A DNA stretch of 8,553 nucleotides from Candidatus Aminicenantes bacterium UBA2199 (GTDB lineage: Bacteria > Acidobacteriota > Aminicenantia > UBA2199). The translations under genes and the position numbers were made by a program. Every line of letters begins with the position of its first letter. The first letter of the stretch is position 1. Positions 1 through 4,315 of the stretch are shown piece by piece. The notes under the pieces are model-generated. The model was not told where the DNA came from and searched no databases. It saw only the letters and a list, made by a program, of their open reading frames with translations. The DNA lies in assembly GCA_002327965.1 (NCBI GenBank), contig DCVB01000056.1, positions 19,243 to 27,795 on the forward strand. The letters are read 5' to 3'.

Positions 1-368
1 AGCGAGTCGTTCTGGTCGGTCCAGATGGTCCAGGGCGGCGCCATGGCGCGGTTGATGTTGGCCATGACGATCGGCAGGCGGGCGCCGGCCGACCAGTGCA
101 GCAGTTCGTGCATCAGGGCCAGCCCCTGCGCCGAGGTGGCGGTGAAGGCGCGGGCGCCGGCCGAGGAGGCGCCGATGCAGGCGGCCATGGCCGAGTGCTC
201 GGACTCGACCTTGATGAATTCGGCCTTCAGCTTCTGGTCGGCCACGATCTCCGAGAGCAGCTCGACCACCTGGGTCTGCGGCGTGATGGGATAGGCGGCG
301 ATGACCTGGACTCGGGACAGCGTGGCCCCGTGCGATATGGCGTGGTTGCCCATCATGACTTTTTTCAT
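1..368 (-). CDS. porA: Pyruvate:ferredoxin oxidoreductase alpha subunit (PorA), N-terminal part, cut by window edge
   Basis: This is the first 122 codons of the Por alpha subunit; the gene continues beyond base 1. The holoenzyme oxidises pyruvate with CoA to acetyl-CoA, CO2 and reduced ferredoxin in the cytoplasm. I translated the minus strand from the ATG at 368-366. Family motifs appear in order: YPITPQT (residues 26-32), ESEHSAM (55-61), GARAFTATSAQGLALMHE (71-88), RLPIVM (97-102) and INRA (105-108). In this family these segments carry the Thr, Glu and Arg that contact thiamine pyrophosphate. The start is set by AAGGAGGG at 372-379 and by an ATGA overlap of 4 bases with the porD stop, which implies translational coupling. 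The gamma-delta-alpha order is the classic porCDAB order, so porB should follow outside the window. A 2-oxoisovalerate-type enzyme (Vor) is the main alternative, since these alpha subunits are alike. Confidence 0.93.
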   Translation of the reverse strand, partial: MKKVMMGNHAISHGATLSRVQVIAAYPITPQTQVVELLSEIVADQKLKAEFIKVESEHSAMAACIGASSAGARAFTATSAQGLALMHELLHWSAGARLPIVMANINRAMAPPWTIWTDQNDS

Positions 369-658
369 TTGCCCTCCTTGACCATGACGATGCATTTCTT
401 GGGGCATTCCTCGGCGCAGATGCCGCAGCCCTTACAGAAATCCAGGTTGATCACCGGGTTGTCGTCCACCCAGTCGATGGCGGCGTCGGGGCAGAATTTC
501 CAGCAGATGGTGCAGTGGATGCAGTTGGCCAGGTCGATCACCGGCTTGAGGTTGCGCCAGGAGCCGGTGGGATTGGCGGCCATGGAACGCTGGCTCTGCA
601 CCATGGGCGGCAGCTCTTCGAGATTCTGAAAATCGATCTTTTTTCTTTCCTTGGCCAT
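365..658 (-). CDS. porD: Pyruvate:ferredoxin oxidoreductase delta subunit (PorD), 2[4Fe-4S] ferredoxin type
   Basis: This 97-residue iron-sulfur subunit should move electrons from the Por catalytic core to external ferredoxin. Two clusters are visible: Cys46, 49, 52 and 56 followed by Pro, then Cys75, 78, 81 and 85 followed by Pro, each in the CxxCxxCxxxCP pattern of two [4Fe-4S] clusters. Ahead of them, TGSWRNLKPV (31-40) is the tail-to-domain signature seen in PorD/VorD subunits, which separates it from a free bacterial ferredoxin. The N-terminal extension of about 40 residues also fits PorD. The start ATG lies one base after the porC stop, with AAAGGAG at 665-671 inside the last porC codons. 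The stop overlaps the porA start (ATGA). Both junctions point to one tightly coupled operon. An extra Cys89 is not part of either cluster pattern. Confidence 0.94.
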   Translation of the reverse strand: MAKERKKIDFQNLEELPPMVQSQRSMAANPTGSWRNLKPVIDLANCIHCTICWKFCPDAAIDWVDDNPVINLDFCKGCGICAEECPKKCIVMVKEGK

Positions 659-659
659 G

Positions 660-1214
660 TCAGACTCCTTTCACCGACTCGTAGGCTTCCTTGGCCGCCG
701 CGGCGTTGTCGTCGGGGTTGACCGGAACACCGTCGCGCACGGCCTGCAGGATCGACTCCAGCCGGACGAAATCGAAGATGCGCGGCACGGCGCCCAATAT
801 GGCGGTGTTGACGATGGGCGCCGCCTTGGAACCGAGCTTGTACTTGATGGCGATCTCGTTGGCGTCGATGGTGTAGATATGGAACTTATTGCCCAGGTGC
901 TTGAACTCCTTCGGCTTGTGGCCGGTGTTGATCAGGATCTTGGCGCCCTTCTTGAGTCCCTCGGTCACGTCAATGGCGTCGATCAGCGAGGGGTCGACGA
1001 CGATGATATGGTCGGGGGCGATGATCTTGGAGCGCACGTAGATGGGCTGGTCATCGATGCGGATGAAGGCGAAGACCGGCGCGCCGCGGCGTTCCACCCC
1101 GAACTGGGGGAAAGCCTGGACGTACTTGTCCTCCTTGGAGACGGCATCGGCCAGTATCTTGGAGGCGATGACCGTCCCCTGGCCGCCGCGGCCGTGGAAC
1201 CTGATTTCTACCAT
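660..1214 (-). CDS. porC: Pyruvate:ferredoxin oxidoreductase gamma subunit (PorC)
   Basis: This 184-residue subunit belongs to the pyruvate/2-oxoacid:ferredoxin oxidoreductase gamma family. In these enzymes the gamma domain helps bind coenzyme A and completes the active assembly. The hallmark RFHGRGGQGTV lies at residues 5-15 (GRGGQG 8-13). It is followed by the typical QAFPQFGVERRGAPVFAF segment, which identifies the family securely. The length is normal. The ATG at 1214-1212 is preceded by AGGAGG at 1220-1225 with 5 bases between, so the start is firm. It lies 87 bases after the fumarase alpha gene, the gap holding a long hairpin, and one base before porD. I see no convincing separate promoter, so it may be read from the fumarase promoter. 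Substrate assignment to pyruvate rests on the Por-like subunit order and the neighbouring malic enzyme; a related 2-oxoacid cannot be excluded. Confidence 0.92.
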   Translation of the reverse strand: MVEIRFHGRGGQGTVIASKILADAVSKEDKYVQAFPQFGVERRGAPVFAFIRIDDQPIYVRSKIIAPDHIIVVDPSLIDAIDVTEGLKKGAKILINTGHKPKEFKHLGNKFHIYTIDANEIAIKYKLGSKAAPIVNTAILGAVPRIFDFVRLESILQAVRDGVPVNPDDNAAAAKEAYESVKGV

Positions 1215-1219
1215 GTTAT

Positions 1220-1241
1220 CCTCCTAACCCAGCATAGCTGG
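1220..1241 (-). promoter_or_regulatory. porC ribosome binding site with a small hairpin just upstream
   Basis: On the minus strand, AGGAGG (1220-1225) sits 5 bases before the porC ATG. Just 5' of it a hairpin can form from CCAGC (1237-1241), loop TAT (1234-1236) and GCTGG (1229-1233). The stem leaves the Shine-Dalgarno sequence free, so it would not mask it as drawn. It may stabilise the 5' end of the por message. That role is inference; the pairing and the ribosome binding site are read directly. Confidence 0.6.
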
Positions 1242-1244
1242 ATA

Positions 1245-1303
1245 AGAGCCTTTGATAATAAATTTTCCCTGCGCAAAGCGCGGAAAATTTATTATAAGGC
1301 TCT
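1245..1303. repeat. Long near-perfect inverted repeat (hairpin) between fumarase alpha and porC
   Basis: On the plus strand the left arm is AGAGCCTT (1245-1252), a 2-base bulge, ATAATAAATTTTCC (1255-1268), a 2-base bulge (CT) and GCGC (1271-1274). The loop is AAA (1275-1277). The right arm is GCGC, GGAAAATTTATTAT and AAGGCTCT (1278-1303), complementary throughout. That gives 26 base pairs with two 2-base bulges on one side only. The right arm runs into the fumarase stop codon (1302-1304). No T-run follows the stem on the minus strand, so it is not a canonical intrinsic terminator. It could be a dispersed palindromic repeat or MITE-like relic, or an RNA processing or stability element in the message. 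The structure is seen; the role is unknown. Confidence 0.85.
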
Positions 1304-2153
1304 AAAAGTCGATTTCGACGATGCGGTGCGAGTGGCAGTTGACGTTGACCGCCACCGGGAACGAGGCGATATGGCATGGGTGACTGATGACATGCACGGC
1401 CAGCGACGTGGTGCGCCCGCCCAGTCCCATCGGCCCGATGCCCAGCTTGTTGATGCGCTCCAGGATGCGTTTCTCCATGTCGGCATATACAGGGTCGGCG
1501 TGCGCCGCGCCCACCGGCTTGCGCAGCAGGGCCTTCTTGGCCAGCAGCGCCGAGGTGTCGAAGTTGCCACCGATGCCGACGCCCACCACCGTGGGCGGGC
1601 AGGGGTTGGGCCCGGCCTTGGAGACCGTCTCGACGACGAAGTCCTCGATGCCCTTGACGCCCGCCGACGGCGCCATCATCTTCAGGGCGCTCATGTTCTC
1701 GGCGCCGCCGCCCTTGGCCATGAAGGTCATTTTGAAGACGTCGCCGGGGACGACGTCCCAATGGATGAAGACCGGGGTGTTGTCGCCGCTGTTCTTGCGG
1801 CTGAGAGGGTCGCAGACCGATTTGCGCAGGTAGCCTTCGCCGTAGCCCTCGATGGTGCCCTGGGTAATGGCGTCCTTCAGGCTCTGGAAACCGGCGTACT
1901 CCAGCTGCACCTTCTCCCCCATCTCGATGAAGAAAACGGCCAGGCCGGTGTCCTGGCACAGGGCGAGCTTCTCCTCGGCGGCGATGTCGGCGTTCTTGAG
2001 GATCTGGTTGAGGACCTCCTGGCCGGCGGGTGATTCCTCTGTGGGATAACAGCTCTTGACAAGCTTTTTCAGGTCCTTGTCGATGATGAAATTGGCTTCC
2101 TGGACGGCCTGCTTGACCTTCTCCTTGACTTGCGAAAGGTTCACTGTTTTCAT
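1302..2153 (-). CDS. Class I (4Fe-4S) fumarate hydratase, alpha (N-terminal) subunit
   Basis: This 283-residue protein matches the alpha subunit of two-subunit iron-sulfur fumarases, equivalent to the N-terminal part of E. coli FumA/FumB. The enzyme interconverts fumarate and (S)-malate in the cytoplasm. Visible marks are CQDTG (Cys66), GPNPCPPTVVGVGIGGN (Cys185), the AHADP-containing segment, and a C-terminal HPCHIAS...NCHSHR region (Cys260, Cys273). Cys66, Cys185 and probably Cys273 would hold the cluster, whose fourth iron binds substrate. L-tartrate dehydratase alpha (TtdA) is the close alternative. The ATG is preceded by GAGGGG at 2157-2162. A candidate promoter lies at 2195-2221. The beta subunit, needed for a complete active site, is neither upstream (malic enzyme) nor downstream (porC), and the protein does not continue into a beta domain. 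The neighbouring malic enzyme favours fumarase over tartrate dehydratase. Confidence 0.9.
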   Translation of the reverse strand: MKTVNLSQVKEKVKQAVQEANFIIDKDLKKLVKSCYPTEESPAGQEVLNQILKNADIAAEEKLALCQDTGLAVFFIEMGEKVQLEYAGFQSLKDAITQGTIEGYGEGYLRKSVCDPLSRKNSGDNTPVFIHWDVVPGDVFKMTFMAKGGGAENMSALKMMAPSAGVKGIEDFVVETVSKAGPNPCPPTVVGVGIGGNFDTSALLAKKALLRKPVGAAHADPVYADMEKRILERINKLGIGPMGLGGRTTSLAVHVISHPCHIASFPVAVNVNCHSHRIVEIDF

Positions 2154-2194
2154 TTTCCCCTCAATTAAGTCAATCTCAGAGCCGGAAACGCTAC

Positions 2195-2221
2195 TTTATA
2201 ATTTTCCCTTGGATTAGTCAA
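2195..2221 (-). promoter_or_regulatory. Candidate sigma-70-type promoter for the fumarase alpha gene
   Basis: On the minus strand TTGACT (2216-2221) is followed after 15 bases by TATAAA (2195-2200), and then after about 40 bases by the fumarase ATG. Both hexamers match the consensus at five of six positions. The 15-base spacer is short; shifting the -10 to TAAAGT gives a normal 17 but a poorer hexamer. The local AT-rich stretch contrasts with the GC-rich surroundings. An inverted repeat overlaps the -35 element. Confidence 0.42.
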
Positions 2222-2224
2222 GGG
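2206..2224. repeat. Short inverted repeat overlapping the candidate -35 box
   Basis: CCCTTG (2206-2211) and CAAGGG (2219-2224) are perfect 6-base inverted arms separated by 7 bases. The right arm covers most of the predicted -35 hexamer of the fumarase promoter, and the left arm falls in the spacer. That placement would suit a repressor operator, but the arms are short and could occur by chance. No adjacent regulator gene is present to support it. Neither strand has a T-run after it, so a terminator is unlikely. Confidence 0.3.
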
Positions 2225-2259
2225 CAAAAATGAATTTCGGCATGGACGGCTCTCACGTT

Positions 2260-2281
2260 GGGGCACGGCGCGCCGTGCCCC
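2260..2281. repeat. Perfect 22-base palindrome downstream of the malic enzyme gene
   Basis: GGGGCACGGCG (2260-2270) is followed directly by its exact reverse complement CGCCGTGCCCC (2271-2281), with no spacer. It lies 22 bases after the malic enzyme stop. A loopless palindrome folds less easily as RNA, and no T-run follows on the minus strand, so I do not call it an intrinsic terminator. It resembles the GC-rich dispersed palindromes found in intergenic gaps of many uncultured bacteria (recollection). Two related short GC-rich palindromes occur at 4217-4242 and 4298-4314. Confidence 0.8.
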
Positions 2282-2303
2282 TTCCTCGCAAAGAACACGC
2301 CGC

Positions 2304-3758
2304 TTACTTCACTGCATCCACGGCCTTCCGGACCGCGGCCTCCAGCAGCGCGAGATCGGGCTCCCTGATGAAGCCCTCCTTCATCAGCAGCCCCATGGCT
2401 TCGCGGGCTTCCTTGATGCCGGCCATGGTTTTGTCGAAAACCTCCTGCCAGGTGAAGGAAATTCGAGCCACGCCGTTCTTGATGGCTTCCATGGCCACGT
2501 CGGCCGCCTCCTGGGCAAACACCTCGGTCTCGTCCATGGTGGGCATGATGCGGTCGGGGTTGATCCCCTTCTTCTGGGCGAAGTCGGCCATGGAATAGGC
2601 GGCGGCGATGGCCATCTCGTCGGTGATCTTCTTCGCGCGCACCACCAGCGCCCCCTTGAGGATGCCGGGGAAGCCCAGCGAGTTGTTCACCTGGTTTGGG
2701 AAGTCGCCGCGGCCGGTGGCCACGATGTAGGCGCCGGCTTCCTTGGCCGCGTAGGGGTAGATCTCCGGCACCGGGTTGGCGCAGGCAAAGACGATGGCCT
2801 TGGGGGCCATCTTGCTGATCCAGGCGGGCTTGATGGTGTCTGGCCCTGGCTTGCTCAGGGCGATCAGCACATCGGCGCCATGGATGGCCTTATCCATGTC
2901 GTTGATGCGGTCCGGGTTCGTCTTCTGGCAGAGTTCCCATTTGCGGTAAAAGGCGGGATCGGCCTGGATGTCGTCGCGGCCGAGATGCAGGGTGCCGTGA
3001 GTATCGAACATGATCATTTTCGCCGGGTCGGCCCCGGCCTGGATGATCAGGCGGGCGATGGTGGTGTTCGAGGCGCCGGCGCCATTGAACACGATGCGCA
3101 CGTTCTTCAACTCCTTGCCGGCGACGCGCAAGGCATTGATCAGGCCGGCCAAGGTGACCGAACCCGTCCCCTGCGCGTCGTCGTGCCAGACCGGGATGTT
3201 GCACTCCTCGCGCAGGGTGTCGAGGACCTTGTAGCAATTCGGCTGGGAAATATCCTCCAGGTTGACGGCGCCGAAGCTCGGCTCGGCCATCTTGACAAAA
3301 TCGATGATCTTGTCGGGATCGTGCCTGCCTTCCTTGTTGTAGCTGTTGACGCACAGGGCCACGCCGTCGACGCCGCCCAGGTACTTCATCAGGAACGCCT
3401 TGCCTTCCATGACCCCCAGGCCGCCGGAAGGCGTGCAGTCGCCGTCGCCCAGCACGCGGGTGGAGTCGGAGACCACGGCCACGAAATTGCCGCGGTTGGT
3501 GAGCTCGAAGGAGGTGTCGTTGTCGTCGCGGATGGTGGTGGAGACCTTGGAGACTCCCGGAGTATACCAGACGTTGAACCAGTTGAAGCCGTAAACCCCG
3601 GCCTTGGGCATGGTGGCGATCTTGCCGCCGTAGAACTTGTGGCTGGAATAGGCCAGCTCCTTTAGAAAGACCGTCTTGGCCTTGGCCAGCTGCTCCTGGC
3701 TGAAGTTGTCGGGAAAAAGTTCATTCAGGTTGGCTAGTTTGAGATCCGGCTTTTTCAT
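2304..3758 (-). CDS. Malic enzyme (NAD(P)-dependent malate dehydrogenase, decarboxylating)
   Basis: This 484-residue enzyme oxidises and decarboxylates malate to pyruvate and CO2, reducing NAD(P). Motifs in order are YTPGV (65-69), the RVLGDGD segment (101-107), GKAFLMK (119-125), LEDIS (167-171), the metal-binding WHDDAQGTG (191-199), the nucleotide-binding GAGASN (226-231), ACANPVPE (325-332) and GRGDFPNQVNNSLGFPGI (349-366). Tyr65, a Lys at 120 or 125, and Glu168, Asp169 and Asp194 sit where the family keeps catalytic and metal ligands. The length fits a malic enzyme without the phosphotransacetylase-like tail of MaeB. Cofactor preference cannot be read safely. The start is fixed by AAGGAGG at 3764-3770, 5 bases before the ATG, and a promoter with perfect TTGACA lies just upstream. 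Fumarase alpha and Por follow on the same strand, so the product pyruvate would feed Por. Confidence 0.95.
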   Translation of the reverse strand: MKKPDLKLANLNELFPDNFSQEQLAKAKTVFLKELAYSSHKFYGGKIATMPKAGVYGFNWFNVWYTPGVSKVSTTIRDDNDTSFELTNRGNFVAVVSDSTRVLGDGDCTPSGGLGVMEGKAFLMKYLGGVDGVALCVNSYNKEGRHDPDKIIDFVKMAEPSFGAVNLEDISQPNCYKVLDTLREECNIPVWHDDAQGTGSVTLAGLINALRVAGKELKNVRIVFNGAGASNTTIARLIIQAGADPAKMIMFDTHGTLHLGRDDIQADPAFYRKWELCQKTNPDRINDMDKAIHGADVLIALSKPGPDTIKPAWISKMAPKAIVFACANPVPEIYPYAAKEAGAYIVATGRGDFPNQVNNSLGFPGILKGALVVRAKKITDEMAIAAAYSMADFAQKKGINPDRIMPTMDETEVFAQEAADVAMEAIKNGVARISFTWQEVFDKTMAGIKEAREAMGLLMKEGFIREPDLALLEAAVRKAVDAVK

Positions 3759-3763
3759 CGAAA

Positions 3764-3770
3764 CCTCCTT
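3764..3770 (-). promoter_or_regulatory. Strong ribosome binding site of the malic enzyme gene
   Basis: The minus strand reads AAGGAGG, a full match to the Shine-Dalgarno consensus, 5 bases ahead of the ATG at 3758. It fixes the start codon and suggests strong translation. Confidence 0.85.
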
Positions 3771-3807
3771 ATGTTGTTAACGGGCAAACTATTCATCCTC
3801 GGCTCAA

Positions 3808-3836
3808 ACTGTAATCAGTCGCAGACGATATGTCAA
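3808..3836 (-). promoter_or_regulatory. Candidate sigma-70-type promoter for the malic enzyme gene
   Basis: On the minus strand a perfect TTGACA (3831-3836) is followed after exactly 17 bases by TACAGT (3808-3813), which matches four of six positions of TATAAT. The -35 begins about 10 bases after the stop of the upstream PqqD-like gene, and the -10 lies about 50 bases before the malic enzyme ATG, leaving a short leader. The spacing and perfect -35 make this a credible start of a malic enzyme, fumarase and por transcript. Confidence 0.6.
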
Positions 3837-3845
3837 GGCTGAAAT

Positions 3846-4205
3846 TTATTTTGCCTGCGGCCGCGCCTCACCCGTCCCCCAGCGCACGAAGCCGTCGCGC
3901 GCCAGCATGGCGAAGAACTTGGCCAGGCGCGCCTCGGCCTGGGCCACTTCGCCCGCGCTCTCCCGCTTCAGGACGGCGGCGATCTCGAGGATGGTGCGGC
4001 GGCCGTCGGCGGCCAGCCAGGCGGCCGTGCCCGGTTCGTCAAGGTGGATGTGGAATTCCTGTTTGCGCCCCAGCATGGCGATGACCTTCTTCAGCAGTTT
4101 GTTCCTTGTCTTTTCTTTTATGAGATAGACGTGCCCTTTGCCATCCTTGTCCCACGGGCAGTTCTGCTCGGGAACATAGTCGAGAAAATTGTCTTTTTTT
4201 TCCAT
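3846..4205 (-). CDS. PqqD-like (RRE-fold) small protein
   Basis: This 119-residue protein resembles the PqqD family, small winged-helix proteins that bind precursor peptides for modifying enzymes (RRE fold). The core is LDEPGTAAWLAADGRRTI (55-72), the usual D-x-x-G-x-x-x-W then DG-x-x-T-(I/V) pattern. It is followed by helices and a closing FFAMLARDGFV (97-107). About 50 lysine-rich residues precede it, as in stand-alone PqqD relatives that begin with a K-rich NFLDYVP-type leader. I chose the ATG at 4205. A GTG at 4226 would add 7 residues but lies inside a palindromic repeat, so it is probably not used. No clear Shine-Dalgarno sequence precedes the ATG. No radical SAM maturase, precursor peptide or protease is nearby; the upstream gene is an OPT oligopeptide transporter, 110 bases away. 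The family call is fairly safe; the function here is unknown. Confidence 0.78.
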   Translation of the reverse strand: MEKKDNFLDYVPEQNCPWDKDGKGHVYLIKEKTRNKLLKKVIAMLGRKQEFHIHLDEPGTAAWLAADGRRTILEIAAVLKRESAGEVAQAEARLAKFFAMLARDGFVRWGTGEARPQAK

Positions 4206-4216
4206 CTTGAAAATAA

Positions 4217-4242
4217 GGGCGGCCACGGGGGGCCGCCCCTAC
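4217..4242. repeat. GC-rich hairpin repeat ending in CTAC, upstream of the PqqD-like gene
   Basis: GGGCGGCC (4217-4224) and GGCCGCCC (4231-4238) are perfect 8-base inverted arms around the loop ACGGGG, followed by CTAC. I recall this shape (GTAGGGGCGG... on the opposite strand) as a common dispersed intergenic palindrome in uncultured bacteria, but cannot confirm copies elsewhere from this window. It lies 12 bases upstream of the chosen PqqD-like ATG, where a ribosome binding site would be expected. It could hinder translation, or it may have inserted there. Confidence 0.7.
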
Positions 4243-4250
4243 CCTATTTC

Positions 4251-4297
4251 ATTTGCCTTATTCTTACTTTTGCCTTTTTACTTTTGCCTTTTGCCTT
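4251..4297. repeat. Degenerate tandem tract of TTTTGCC-type units
   Basis: The unit TTTTGCCTT occurs at 4268-4276, 4282-4290 and 4289-4297, with a near copy (ATTTGCCTT) at 4251-4259. The first two are 14 bases apart within a longer ACTTTTGCCTT repeat, and the last two are 7 bases apart, so the tract has a heptanucleotide period. Its AT-rich, strongly strand-biased composition is unlike the neighbouring genes. It is noncoding and lies between the OPT and PqqD-like genes. Confidence 0.7.
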
Positions 4298-4314
4298 GGG
4301 CACGCGCAGCGTGC
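4298..4314. repeat. Small hairpin directly after the OPT transporter stop codon
   Basis: GCACGC (4300-4305) and GCGTGC (4309-4314) pair around the 3-base loop GCA. The hairpin begins one base after the OPT stop on the minus strand. No T-run follows; instead comes the purine-rich strand of the TTTTGCC tract. It may protect the 3' end of the message or act as a weak terminator, but it also shares the GGGCAC start and ACTAC flank (4315-4319) of the other GC-rich palindromes here. Confidence 0.5.
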
Positions 4315-4315
4315 A

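Noticed and set aside
651..2033. Long plus-strand open frame of 460 codons opposite porC and fumarase alpha
   Set aside because: Its product is low-complexity and rich in Asp, Gly, Val and Arg, with no recognisable domain. It lies antisense to two confidently identified genes and spans the noncoding hairpin, as expected for a shadow frame in GC-rich DNA.
2260..2281. 22-base palindrome as a rho-independent terminator of the malic enzyme
   Set aside because: It has no loop and no T-run follows on the transcribed strand.
2880..3665. Plus-strand open frame of 261 codons opposite the malic enzyme
   Set aside because: It has no domain or ribosome binding site that I can support, and the malic enzyme motifs are unbroken on the minus strand.
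4251..4297. TTTTGCC tract as a CRISPR array
   Set aside because: The units are 7-9 bases with no spacers of constant length, and no cas genes are present.
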